Source: Tritrichomonas musculus (lineage: Eukaryota; Parabasalia; Tritrichomonadida; Tritrichomonadidae). From it: DNA of 64,000 nucleotides. Of this stretch, positions 1-10,263 are shown one piece after another. Below the pieces are notes generated by a model that was given only the letters and a program-made list of their open reading frames with translations, searched no databases and was not told where the DNA came from. Position 1 is the stretch's first letter. Each line of letters opens with the position of its first letter. Made by a program: the position numbers and the translations under genes. Location of the stretch: contig JAPFFF010000006.1 of assembly GCA_039105265.1 (NCBI GenBank), positions 5,208,001 to 5,272,000 of the forward strand. The letters are read 5' to 3'.

Positions 1-2384
1 GAGATAGATATGAATTGATGAATACCAATCCATGGTTTATCGGTTTTGGTGAACACTTCAGCTAAATCGTTATTGAACTTCGTCATTCCATACATCAACG
101 TGATACAATCTTTCTTACAATAGAACGTAGCGTACTTCATGATATCGATTGTTTCATCAGCTTCATCGTATGATTTAGCGAACTTAGCGTTTCGAATCAA
201 CTGATTACGATCTTGTTCGAGTTCGTCTACTGTCTTCTTATCGATGTTTTCGTTAACGTATTGATCATAGAATTCATCGAATGGTATAGTCTTTCGTTGT
301 AGATTCTTTTCAGTGTAGATTCGATAAGCGATGATCTCTTTATGAACCTTTAGATTGAACATGTCATCGAAATCACATAATGGAGCTGGTATAATCGAAT
401 AGCTGTTACGGAATGTTAAATGTTTAGATCGTATCTTCTTCATCTTTGGTTCATTGGTTTTCGGATCGGTAACTGGTTTCTTAGTCTTTGGATCGATAAC
501 TTGGATCCATTTATATTGATCCATAACGACTTGTAATAGAGTTCCACTACGTTGAGTTATTTGAGTCTCCCAATCTGGTTCATGGATGAAGAAACACCCA
601 TCGTATTTTAAGTTGTGGAAGTACGTTAATGAGTTACTCTTCAGTGAGTTCAAGAATCTTGATGTGATATTAGATCCAGTGAATGATACATAATGTTTGT
701 CATCACAGAGACAAATCAGATATGGTCGATGTGGAGATACAGTTACATCAGTTTCGTAATCAGCGTAATAGATATGAGACCATTCAGTTATCTTCTTAGT
801 GTCAGCCGATTCAAGTCTACAACATGATTCTTCATCATAACTGAGACTAACGTAGTCATTCAAATGATTATCGAACTCACATGTATCGAGTATACCCTGT
901 TCACATTGATTGATCTCTCTGAAACATCCGTGTTCGAACATAGATTTAATAATCGTTTTGAATTCAGTTCCAGTCCAATCATCTGGTTCTATCATAGGTG
1001 TACCTTTATTAGTGATATCATATATGATGAATCGTTGTTGAATGTTCATATCTGGATATAACATGTCGATCTCATCTTTGTGTTCGATATAGAACTCCGT
1101 TATTGGTAGTAATTCGTTATGATCAATCATGAAGTGATCTTTATATAACAGCATTCGAACAACACGATCAGCTATGACTTTTGGATTCTTACGCGTATCA
1201 ACTGAGTCTCGTTTCTGATGTCGTGAATCTCTCTTATCATCAACTCTACTAATCACGAAGTGACACTTCATTTGAATAGCTATTTCTGTTATCTTCTTAT
1301 TTGGTATCGATCGAGTTAACATTATTGAACGAAGCTTATGGAGTTCGTCATCATTGAACACCCCTGATTGAACACAAGCGTATACAAAACAGTTATCTCG
1401 ATAGTTATTCTTGTTAATGGTGTTGAATATCTGATATCTGGTCAAGTCTAAACCATTGATTAGGTTGATGTATGGAAAGAAACCACCGTCTGGAGTTTCA
1501 CGAAAGTCATCAACTGATTCGATTACTACTTCTTCACCATCAACCTTTTCGATGAACTCAGTCTTTCCAGTCTCTTCATTCTTAGTCATCTTGATGAACT
1601 TCACTTCGAATCGAACTGGAATGTAATCCCAACCGATTAGATTTGGATCACAATCGGAACTGTAATCTTCTACTGTTATCTCACCGAGTATACATCGTAT
1701 CATAGTTTCGAGATCTAACTCTTTGTTTAGATTGAACCTTCGACCATCTCCATTCATGTCATAACCATAAATGACTGGTCTCCATTCATTTGTTTTCATC
1801 TTACGAATATATCGTAACACTTTAGCGAAAGCGTATTGTTTCTCACTATCATCATCGATATCGATTTCAAATGATTCATGATTCTTAGCGGCTAACATCA
1901 TTCTCTTCATTTCGTTTTGATATTCAGTTTTGTCATGAACATTCTCTTCATAACGGAGTCGTTCATCGGATTTGGTTGTCGTATATTCAGTATCGACATT
2001 CATTAACGATTCGATGAATAGTTTAGATTCACTTGGTTTTGGAACTGAATAGAGTTCACTCATGTTCATCAATGAACGTTCGAACATAGCTGTATCTTTC
2101 AATGACTGTTTATACTGTTCATGACTTTGATGTTGTTTCTGTTGTTGATGTTTTATTGTCGACATTCGTTTAAATAGATCGTCATCAGACTGTTTCTGTT
2201 CACGAATTTCATTGAATCGGTTAACGTAATCATCTACACGTACACCTCTAAAAGCGATATTCATCTGTTTGATACTCTTCTTCAATATAGGTTTCAACTC
2301 TTTGATCTTGAGTGATCCATATCTATCAAACCCTGGTAATGATAGAATCTCAGATTTCGATAGTCTACTCAACAACTTCGTCAT
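1..2384 (-). CDS. Protein-primed DNA polymerase B of a Polinton (partial at window edge)
   Basis: The frame is open from 2384 to the left edge (about 794 codons), so only the N-terminal part is seen. About 530 residues of N-terminal region precede a 3'-5' exonuclease domain. Its three motifs are visible: YADYET near residue 540 (Exo I), NLKYDG near 590 (Exo II) and YCKKD near 754 (Exo III). The polymerase palm motifs would lie beyond the window. A Met at 2411 is in frame, but the Met at 2384 is preferred because its upstream bases resemble the leader shared by the two small genes behind it. The family is the one used for replication by Polintons, adenoviruses and linear plasmids. A Polinton is the best fit given how common they are in trichomonads. 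Confidence 0.85.
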   Translation of the reverse strand, partial: MTKLLSRLSKSEILSLPGFDRYGSLKIKELKPILKKSIKQMNIAFRGVRVDDYVNRFNEIREQKQSDDDLFKRMSTIKHQQQKQHQSHEQYKQSLKDTAMFERSLMNMSELYSVPKPSESKLFIESLMNVDTEYTTTKSDERLRYEENVHDKTEYQNEMKRMMLAAKNHESFEIDIDDDSEKQYAFAKVLRYIRKMKTNEWRPVIYGYDMNGDGRRFNLNKELDLETMIRCILGEITVEDYSSDCDPNLIGWDYIPVRFEVKFIKMTKNEETGKTEFIEKVDGEEVVIESVDDFRETPDGGFFPYINLINGLDLTRYQIFNTINKNNYRDNCFVYACVQSGVFNDDELHKLRSIMLTRSIPNKKITEIAIQMKCHFVISRVDDKRDSRHQKRDSVDTRKNPKVIADRVVRMLLYKDHFMIDHNELLPITEFYIEHKDEIDMLYPDMNIQQRFIIYDITNKGTPMIEPDDWTGTEFKTIIKSMFEHGCFREINQCEQGILDTCEFDNHLNDYVSLSYDEESCCRLESADTKKITEWSHIYYADYETDVTVSPHRPYLICLCDDKHYVSFTGSNITSRFLNSLKSNSLTYFHNLKYDGCFFIHEPDWETQITQRSGTLLQVVMDQYKWIQVIDPKTKKPVTDPKTNEPKMKKIRSKHLTFRNSYSIIPAPLCDFDDMFNLKVHKEIIAYRIYTEKNLQRKTIPFDEFYDQYVNENIDKKTVDELEQDRNQLIRNAKFAKSYDEADETIDIMKYATFYCKKDCITLMYGMTKFNNDLAEVFTKTDKPWIGIHQFISI

Positions 2385-2414
2385 TTCAATCGATTTAAAA
2401 ATAATATTCATAGT

Positions 2415-2582
2415 TTAACGATAATTACCGTTAACATTAATATCCACATGAGTATTGACTTTGATATCATTATCGGATGTGACATTCACGATGACACGTA
2501 TATGAATATCATCGTATAGTATTCTATCGATTTCATCTTGAGTCGGTTCTGAGTAATCGACAACGACTGGTATATCACTCAT
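2415..2582 (-). CDS. Small Polinton ORF, 55 aa
   Basis: A 55-residue frame, acidic at the start (MSDIPVVVDYSEPTQDE) and then beta-like (IRVIVNVTSDND). It has no family I recognise. It ends 3 nt before the first in-frame Met of the polymerase gene, on the same strand. It is judged real because its leader (2583-2618) closely matches the leader of the next small gene (2971-3004), with TCATTT directly before the start, which fits a trichomonad initiator. Function unknown. Confidence 0.5.
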   Translation of the reverse strand: MSDIPVVVDYSEPTQDEIDRILYDDIHIRVIVNVTSDNDIKVNTHVDINVNGNYR

Positions 2583-2618
2583 TTAAATGAGATCAAAAAC
2601 AACATTCACTTACTACTC
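2583..2618 (-). promoter_or_regulatory. Shared leader/initiator of the 55-aa ORF
   Basis: Reading on the minus strand, an AGTAAGTGA-type start, a T run and then TCATTTAAATG. The copy before the 110-aa gene differs at only a few positions, and a weaker version (TTTTTAAATCGATTGAAATG) precedes the polymerase Met at 2384. Trichomonad initiators have the form TCAYT(A/T) and sit very near the ATG, so these are probably the transcription start elements. Confidence 0.5.
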
Positions 2619-2637
2619 ATTGGAATCTACATATGGT

Positions 2638-2970
2638 TTAAATCGTTGATCGGTTTATCATAAGTTCTATGCATTTATAGATCAACTGGATCTTCTTATC
2701 CATAGATACATCATCATCATAACTAGCTATGAATCGATTATTGAGTTCGTTAAGATCATTGATGTTGTAGTAGTTGATGATGTTGTTGAGGTTGAAGTCT
2801 ATATCGATACCAATGTCATAGAGATAGTCATGAAGTGATTCACATAGTTCATCAACACTGTTGATGTTAAAGAGATCGTAATATTCGAAGAAGTCATCGA
2901 TAGCTAATTCAACCGTTTCGATTGGTAACGGAATGTGTTCATCTTCTGTGTTATCTCTTCTATAACTCAT
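2638..2970 (-). CDS. Small acidic Polinton protein, 110 aa
   Basis: A 110-residue acidic protein, rich in Asp, Asn and Ile, probably all-helical (EYYDLFNINSVDELCESL, then a second similar segment). No known domain is recognised. It lies on the polymerase strand, 55 bp behind the 55-aa ORF. TCACTT sits just upstream of the ATG, an initiator-like motif, and the whole leader is shared with the neighbouring small gene. It is probably an element-specific accessory protein; no function can be assigned from sequence alone. Confidence 0.6.
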   Translation of the reverse strand: MSYRRDNTEDEHIPLPIETVELAIDDFFEYYDLFNINSVDELCESLHDYLYDIGIDIDFNLNNIINYYNINDLNELNNRFIASYDDDVSMDKKIQLIYKCIELMINRSTI

Positions 2971-3004
2971 TTAAGTGAAACCAAAAATAAACATCACTTA
3001 CTAT
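2971..3004 (-). promoter_or_regulatory. Shared leader/initiator of the 110-aa gene
   Basis: The second copy of the leader at 2583-2618. The minus strand has AGTAAGTGATGTTTATTTTT followed by TCACTTAAATG. TCACTT fits the trichomonad initiator consensus and ends about 2 nt before the ATG. Confidence 0.5.
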
Positions 3005-3300
3005 TCATCGTCAGCGAATTCATCTCATGATTCGTCAGCGAATTCATCATTATCGACCATAAAATCGCATGGTTACTATAAAGGGTACATATCGGGTTAT
3101 AGTTAACCCCCTAACCAACGACGTGGTTCATGAGTGATTCTGATCGTTTATAGATGGTTCATACATGTTATCATTAGTGATTCGTATTCAATGAATCGTT
3201 AGTGAGTTCGTTTACTAAACAATACACATGAGTTCATTTAATGTATTTCGTTAGTGATATCGTTTACAGATTAATTCGTTAGCGAGTTAGTTATTAGGTT
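3005..3300. repeat. Subterminal short direct repeats of the Polinton
   Basis: CGTCAGCGAATTCATC occurs at 3009-3024 and again at 3033-3048. Further right, a looser unit TCGTTAGTGA(G/T) is repeated near 3200, 3248 and 3272, followed each time by a TCGTTTAC-like or GTTAGTTA-like word. No gene is seen here. The position near the element end suggests a terminal or replication-linked region, but that is inference. Confidence 0.5.
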
Positions 3301-3345
3301 TATCAGTTACAAATCAATATCGGTTGAACTATAATAATAATTTCT

Positions 3346-3703
3346 ATAGGGTGACAAAATCAAAGTAGTAATACTAAGGGGGGTGCGATGGCTATTGAAA
3401 TGATCTCTCTATTATTTTTAGTATATGATTATCGTCTGTGATGGACTTTCCAGACGTTGTTAACGATTTTATCGAACTATCGGACTTATATGGGTATCTC
3501 TAACGTTTCCAATTATTTACGTGATGGTTTTCAGTTAGTGGGTACTAGTATACCGGCGATGTGTTTCGAATTGGTTCTGAACTGTTGAGTGTTGTTCGGA
3601 CCTAGTAAAACCGTATAAAGTTAACGTAATTGTTTTAGCGAATTTCAATAGCCATCGCCCCCCCCCTTAGTATTACTACTTCGTTTATTATTTTATTGCC
3701 CAA
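3346..3703. repeat. Inverted repeat, about 45-bp arms, at the Polinton margin
   Basis: AGTAGTAATACTAAGGGG(G) plus CGATGGCTATTGAAAT at about 3363-3402 recurs inverted at about 3640-3683. Weaker matches extend outwards (GGGTGACAAAAT against ATTTTATTGCCC). A run of ten C lies in the right arm. The 240 bp between the arms carry no ORF. It could be the element terminus folding on itself or a small non-autonomous relative. No clean target-site duplication (TSD) is visible. Confidence 0.55.
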
Positions 3704-3756
3704 AATGATCATAAACTTAAACCAGACATTATACTTTCATATTTTTATAATGAATA

Positions 3757-5607
3757 CCCGTAGTAATATCGACGTTGCAGATTTGCGCCATTTTTATTTT
3801 GTAATATAAAATATAAATTCTCAATTTTTTTATTCATTGAATATTTCACAGAAATGACAATAGAGAAAAAAATAAAAAGAGACGCTCAAACTTTTTGAAT
3901 ACCATACATAGAATTCATATCACCATTGTTCGGACAATTGATGTCGGTTTCAAATTAAAAAAACTCAAAAGCAAGCACTACAACAGTCGCATCTCAAGCA
4001 ATATTTCAAATTTATCTCAACTACAGTTTACCCTTGTCGCAGCACATATTTCAATATCCATTAAACTCGCCTAAACTCAATCTTTGGAACATCTTGTTCC
4101 TACATCATTCATCCAGAACGATTGTTCCTACATCAATCGCTATTTCATTACATCATTACTTATTATCTTAGTCATGTCGCAACTCAATCTCACCTAAGTT
4201 TCTACCAGATATCTATATCTTAATCACACCAACCTCAGTCACTATTTAATCAGAACAAAAGCTCTCAATTCAATCACCTGTTCATTTCACTTGCATCTAT
4301 CCTCTCAGTATCAACTCCATAACATTTATATTTTTCATATCAGTTCCTACTCTCAGTCGTCATAATAAAAAATCAACTAAATTAATATTATTCTGATCAT
4401 ATTCATGCGTTTTTGACTAAAAAGCTTTTTTTAATATTATTTTATGTTTTTTAATAGAAATTTGTGAGAATAAATGCTCAATTTATTGAAAAAGTTTAAA
4501 TTTTAAAGCTTATTTGGTCTAATAAGTAAAATCATATTTCTGGGGATGATTGCAATGAAATAATTCTATTTTCCTGTGTTTAGTTTTAATTAAATATAAT
4601 ATTCTCTCAAATAATATTTAAAATTTTACAAAAAAGCATCATTCTATAAAATCTTTGGAGATTTGAAAAAAATGAAATAATCAAATTAATTAATAAGCTT
4701 GAGAATTAAAAAATGGATACATATTGATAATAATAGCATAAGAATTTTTGAATAATTTTTCTTTTTTTATAATTTGGGAATATTATGCATATCAAATCAA
4801 ATATTAGTGGAATTACTTAATGTTTTATACAATTATACATGATATTAAGTGATATTTATAATTTATAATAAAGTAAAATTCCCACATTGGAAGATAGAAA
4901 TTATAATCAAATAGTTTTTCTAAAAAATGGATTCGAAAGCATTGCAAAAAAATCTTAAGTAGGTATAATAAAGAAATTAATATTTACTTTTGTATAATTC
5001 AAAAATTTTCTTGTGAATTTTAATTCAATAATGTCAATTTCTTTAAATAGACTCCAAACTTATATAACAAATAATATATATGCTAACTAAGAATAAAATG
5101 ATAAAATAAACATTCTAAAATTTAAAGAAGTTTTTTTTTATTATATTTGTGATTTTGCCATCAGAAAAAAAAATTGAGATATACCAAATCTGACTAGTTC
5201 ATTATATAAATCACCCAATAATAAATATAATGATATGCCAATAAACAAAATTGGAATATTTTCAAAAAAGATATTAGCGATTGAAAATTGGTTATATTTA
5301 AAAGTATCTGAATTGAATTAATCTGTTATCATTTTGCTATAGAGCATATGCTAACTAAGAAAAAAGTCATTAGCCAAGATCAGTTATATCTATCACATAT
5401 GGAGAAAAATGAAATTCTTTGATTTCGAGTAAATTATAAACGGACAAAAAATATAACCATTTTTACGAAATAATCAAAATTGAATGCTTTTTATATAAAT
5501 AAACTAATATCATTCAAAAAATAATTTTTTTTCTTTTTAAAATTTCTGAGAATTTCAATTAAAAAAATAAAAATGGCGCAAATCTGCAACGTCGATATTA
5601 CTACGGG
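3757..5607. mobile_element. TA-flanked non-autonomous DNA transposon, 1.85 kb
   Basis: Perfect 44-bp TIRs at 3757-3800 and 5564-5607 begin CCCGTAGTAATATCGACG. The element is flanked by TA on each side (3755-3756, 5608-5609), as for Tc1/mariner-type insertion. No ORF of useful length lies inside. The identical arms suggest a recent insertion. Bases 3950-4325 are unusually C-rich and G-poor and differ from the AT-rich remainder. Confidence 0.75.
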
Positions 5608-5732
5608 TATGAAATATAATAATTTATTCATGTTAATATTAACGCCAGCTTTATGACTTTTTTTGAGATAATATATAATTTCCAGTATGAGTTAATGATT
5701 CTTTCCCTTTTTATTCTATCTATCATTAAAGA

Positions 5733-8277
5733 GAGGTGCGGACAGGGTGAAGTGATTTAGATTCGCACCAAAATTTGCATATATTAATTATTTTTTATGA
5801 GCATTATAATGATATAATTTTTTTTTATTTTCGTCCACGGGGCCGACTTGTGGCGATATATGATTTTTTTTCTGAGGTAGAAAAATATAAACCACTGAAA
5901 AAAATATAAAAATATGTAAACTATAGAAATTATGCAATTGATAGAAAAATCTATTATTTAGAAGAAAAAAAGTAATAAAAACATGATAAAAATCATTTTT
6001 ATACTATTTAAAAAAATGTGTCTCGTTTGTTATTATTCAATTATTAATGTATGATATAGTTTCCACTTAAATTGGCCAAAAAAAAAATTGAGAAAAAAGG
6101 AGCACGACTTTGGCGGTTATTGAAAATCGTCGTTTCGACTTCATATTGAAATATTATATAGTATATTGGTTTTTAAGCAAGTTTTATATAGACCAAAAAA
6201 AAATCTATCGTAGGGGAAAAACATTATTCATGTTTTAAAAATTTAAGTTATCAAAAAGTTTAACTTTTCAGAACTAACGTACGAATTTTAATTCTAAACG
6301 TTTTTACATGTTTGATAGAAGTGGTGTAAATACACAGAAATAAATCGATTTATCGACAAATGAAAGAAAAATATCAAAGTATAAAAATAATTCAAAAAGT
6401 TGACAAATTGAACGATAATTTATTTTCACTACTCAATTTTTTTTATTTTATTCATTTTTTATTCTGAATTTACTTATGTATTTAATTATTTTGGAAATGA
6501 AATTTCATTATATTAAAGATAATAGTCTATTTTATTATTAAAATTTAATAATAAAATATCATAGAACCTCCAAACATCATTAAAATACATAAATATCATA
6601 ATTAATTGATTTTTTCTGCAGATAAATAATTATATTTGCTTGGTATGATTATATATAACAATTATTTGTTATTATTTTCCCGAAAACTTTGATTTTTAAT
6701 AAACATAAATATTCATGAAATTATTATCTTTTCAACTACAAAATGAAAATACTATATTTAATATGCTTTATTAAATAAATATATATTAAAAAAATTATAT
6801 TTTGTTATAAAAATTCCGTATCAACAAGACATTAATTATAATATAATAGAATTATTAACACCAATCGTGGTACAAAATAAAATATCAATGCAAATAAACA
6901 CTCAACAGAAAAGAATATTCCCCAGGATTTCAAAAATAAAAAATGTGATTTGGAAATTTATAAGTCTACTATAAATTTTATTTAAAAGATATAATATCAT
7001 TTTATCATTTAGCACTAAAATAAAATATCAAAACTATTAATTTACAAGTCCTTTGGATGATCAAAAAAAAACATCATTAGGACTTTATTTCATCACACTT
7101 GAAATAATTATGTAATGTATCATTATGGATTATATTATCTAATATAAATAATCAATATATTTAAAAAATATTGTTTTTTCTTGTTTTTATAATAAGATAT
7201 AAATGTTTTTTGAAGGCTTCTTAACGTACGAAAAACGGTTACCCGTGCTCCTTTTTGAGAAAATGAAAATGGGCCAAATTTAATAAAAAAAAGTATTTTA
7301 AAATAATATTATTAATATATAATTGTTATATATTTTATATATATCATATAATAGTTATAATATAATAAAATAATTAATTATATATTAAGATATGAGTTTA
7401 AATGTAACGACTCTCAATTATTATTTACTATATTCTCAATTTTATTCTCGAAGATTTTTTTATTCAAAATTTAAGAAAAAAAAATAAATGAAAAAAAACT
7501 TTCTACATTTGATTTAAATTTTAATTAAACTTCAAAATATATAAAGAAAATTATTTATTTCATATCTCTCAAATTAACATTTTATGAGAAACGCTTTGAA
7601 ATTATAATTGTTCAATATTTAGAATATACAGTTATATAAAGTTTATTAATTGTTTATATTTATTTTAAATATTTTTATATTATATATAATATTATTAAAA
7701 GTTATATAATCTATGACATACATATAAATATAAAAAGATATTTGCTTAATATTTTAATAAATATTTTTTATTGAAAAAAAATCGTTATTAATGTTTATGA
7801 TTTTAAAATTGATATTTGCAGCTCAGCCCCCTGAATCAAACTAAACTAAATTTAGTATATCTTTATTAAATTAAAAGTACAATATTTAAAAGTAATTATA
7901 ATCTAAATAAATTCTTTATTTATTTAAATATTTCAAAAAAAAATGTAAAAACTCATTAAAATGAACTTTTTAACAAAATATGAAATATTTATAAAATAAC
8001 AAAATGCATAATTAATCATTAATTTCCAATATATATAATAATTAATCATTATAAATTCAATCCATCCATCAGGTGGCTGGATTGGGTTATTTTCATAGGA
8101 TACTTGTTTGCGTTATTATAACTTATATAATTGATATTTTAAAACATTTAAATAATAAATATATAAAATAAGTGCACTAGAATATAATATCAAAATATTA
8201 TTTAGTAATTATTAATACATAAAAAGATATACATATTTTTATAAACGTTAAAAATGTAACGTAGGTGTCCGCACCTC
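5733..8277. mobile_element. Mutator-like non-autonomous element with a nested insertion, 2.5 kb
   Basis: TIRs starting GAGGTGCGGACA lie at 5733-5744 and 8266-8277. A perfect 10-bp direct repeat TCATTAAAGA flanks them (5723-5732, 8278-8287). Duplications of 8-10 bp fit Mutator-like elements. No coding frame is present. A second element (6097-7254) has inserted within it, so the original length was about 1.38 kb. A hairpin CAATCCATCCA/TGGCTGGATTG sits at 8058-8084. Confidence 0.7.
6097..7254. mobile_element. Nested Mutator-like element with AAGGAGCACG ends
   Basis: Ends AAGGAGCACG and CGTGCTCCTT face each other at 6097 and 7253, flanked by the 9-bp direct repeat TTGAGAAAA (6088-6096, 7255-7263). 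Its ends resemble those of the elements at 25694-27245 and 40399-41259 (AAGG start, 9-bp duplication), so these three form one family. No ORF inside. It is younger than the element it interrupts. Confidence 0.65.
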
Positions 8278-8514
8278 TCATTAAAGAGTTTATCTTAAAA
8301 AAGTAATCATCAAGAATTATTGATGTTTTTTAGAATTTTTCGTTTTATTTTTATCTTTATATGTTTTTTAACATATAACTTCCTTTTTTTTGCATTTATT
8401 TTATTTTAATATGCTTTTTTTGCTCTTTTTTTTAATTAAATTTACGATTATTTTCAATTGAAAAAGTTTTCAAAAAAGTGGGGGCTAAAAAACACATTTT
8501 TACATTTTTTCCCA

Positions 8515-9192
8515 TAGGGGCTACAACGATAAGAATTTGTCAAAAAATTGAAAGAAAAATTAAATATCTGATGAATTTATTAATAAAGGTAACAAATATC
8601 ATCTATATATATTCACAAATATAAATTATTGCTCAATTTTTTAAAATATCTGTTAGCAGTGGAGATATCACTTTTTGAAATTGAGAAGGTTTGTTTAATT
8701 TTTTTGAAAAAATTAAAAAAAAATGGTACGTTTATCTTTTTATATAAAGATCCAAAAAGATCAATTCCGAACTTTAGATTATATTTAATACCCAAATTGT
8801 TATAAATTACATCAAATTCAACCAGATACAACATCTTTTATGCATCGATAATAGATTAAAATTTCTCAAATAATTGATATAACTTGGTATATTTTGAATT
8901 TCAAGCTATTCATGATTGATATTTGCAAAAAACTATTTTTTTAAGTAAATGATATTTAAAGTATAGTATAAAAAAAAAACAGAAAACCATAAATATTAAT
9001 ATTTTAAATTATGATAGAAATCAAACAAACCTTGTGAAATTAAAAAAGTGATATTTCGACTGCCTATAGATATTTCTTAAAAAAAAATTTATAGAAATAA
9101 CATAAATAATATTTATAAAAAATATTTGTATTTATTATTAAAATTGGTTAGAGTAAAAAAATAACTTTTTTTTCCTATCGTTGTAACCCCTA
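8515..9192. mobile_element. Inverted-repeat element (MITE-like), 0.68 kb
   Basis: TAGGGGCTACAACGATAAGA at 8515 matches, inverted, TCCTATCGTTGTAACCCCTA ending at 9192, with two differences. TTTTTTCCC flanks both sides, a 9-bp duplication with one ambiguous base. GGGGGCTAAAAAA occurs further out on both sides (8481 and 9224). The 73-codon frame inside (8613-8834) is low-complexity and is not taken as a gene. Confidence 0.55.
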
Positions 9193-9393
9193 TTTTTTCC
9201 CCCATTTTTCCTTTCAATTTTTGGGGGCTAAAAAAAGTTCCCCATTTTTTAAAGTTATTATTAATTTAAAAATAGGTCACAATTTATTCACAAATTTAAA
9301 ACCTATATTTTTTTATTCAATCAAAATCATTTAAAAATGTTTTAATGAATGATGATTATTAATAGTAATGTAAAAGAAACTTCATTTCATAAG

Positions 9394-10263
9394 CTATTTT
9401 TGGGCACAATTTTCCTTCTTTAATTTTTCTCTGTATTTTTTGTCTTCAATATCATTAAGCTCATATTCTGATCTGAGCTTATTAAAATAATTATGTGGAT
9501 TTTTTAAATCTAGTTTTTGTTGGCTTTCAAAAAAATCAAGAAACACATAAAAAATTCTTTGGGACATTGATTCATAATTTCTTATATCCTTTTGGTAAAT
9601 ATCAACATCTGATATTTTGGACATTACTGATAGGATTGCTCCCGCAATACAATCTGCATACAAAGAAACATCACTTTTATAATTTTTGCTATGCCGTTCA
9701 TGAAAAGATGGCATTTCCGAACATAGATATAAAATAAATATAGCTTCTTCAAATGTAAATCGATGAAATATACCTTCTGAATAGTTGTTTCGAATAATTG
9801 ATATAATTTCCTTCCATGAAATTGTTTTTGTTAAAAAAAGTGAATATTTTTTGAGATCATCTTTAATGAATTGAAAGTCTGTTCCATTAATTTCAAGATA
9901 CCGTTTTAGCCACCAAGCACCAGAATCATTAATATTATTTCCACTTCGAGGTATTTTTGTGACATCAATTAAATTCATAAATATTGAATATTTACCATAT
10001 AAAACAATAATTGATCTGCATAAACCTGCCAAAGCCATTTTTGTTTTTAATGAAAAGCTTGGAATACTTCTAATATGTTCAATATTTTGAGGAATTTCAA
10101 ATTTATAAACACCAACAAATAAATAATCATCTATTTTTGTTTTTTTATTTTTTCCAAATGTGTCAATATCATAATTTGAAAATGAAAAAATATGCACTGA
10201 ATTTATGAATCTTTCAGTATTTTCAAATTCAAATGGGTCGCAATGTGAAGAAATATTTTTCAT
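9394..10263 (-). CDS. Hypothetical protein, 289 aa
   Basis: I do not recognise this protein. It is a complete 289-residue frame with balanced composition and no low complexity, which argues for real coding. It opens MKNISSHCDPFEFENTERF, has a hydrophobic stretch near residues 78-100 (MALAGLCRSIIVLYGKYSIF) and a mid-region GAWWLKRYLEINGTDF, and ends lysine-rich (KKYREKLKKENCAQK). It has no clear signal peptide or transmembrane set. The start is supported by TCATTTTTC directly before the ATG, an initiator-like motif. It stands alone between the transposon block and a decayed kinase, so context says nothing about its job. Confidence 0.65.
   Translation of the reverse strand: MKNISSHCDPFEFENTERFINSVHIFSFSNYDIDTFGKNKKTKIDDYLFVGVYKFEIPQNIEHIRSIPSFSLKTKMALAGLCRSIIVLYGKYSIFMNLIDVTKIPRSGNNINDSGAWWLKRYLEINGTDFQFIKDDLKKYSLFLTKTISWKEIISIIRNNYSEGIFHRFTFEEAIFILYLCSEMPSFHERHSKNYKSDVSLYADCIAGAILSVMSKISDVDIYQKDIRNYESMSQRIFYVFLDFFESQQKLDLKNPHNYFNKLRSEYELNDIEDKKYREKLKKENCAQK

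Larger units (their letters stand above)
1..3690 (-). mobile_element. Polinton/Maverick, one end (continues beyond the left edge)
   Basis: This is the terminal part of a Polinton/Maverick element. It is recognised by a protein-primed family B DNA polymerase gene reading off the left edge, two short same-strand genes behind it, and a base composition unlike the rest of the window (many CGA/TCG words, few long A/T runs). That composition stops near 3690, where ordinary AT-rich DNA begins, so the boundary is placed there by inference. Short repeats and an inverted repeat fill the last 0.7 kb. The genes visible here read open, so the part in view looks whole and fairly recent. The opposite terminus, integrase and capsid genes would lie outside the window. 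Confidence 0.75.

Noticed and set aside
864-1061. 65-codon plus-strand frame
   Set aside because: Shadow of the polymerase gene on the opposite strand.
8613-8834. 73-codon minus-strand frame inside the 8515-9192 element
   Set aside because: Low-complexity Phe/Lys/Asn text from A/T runs, no domain, no initiator.
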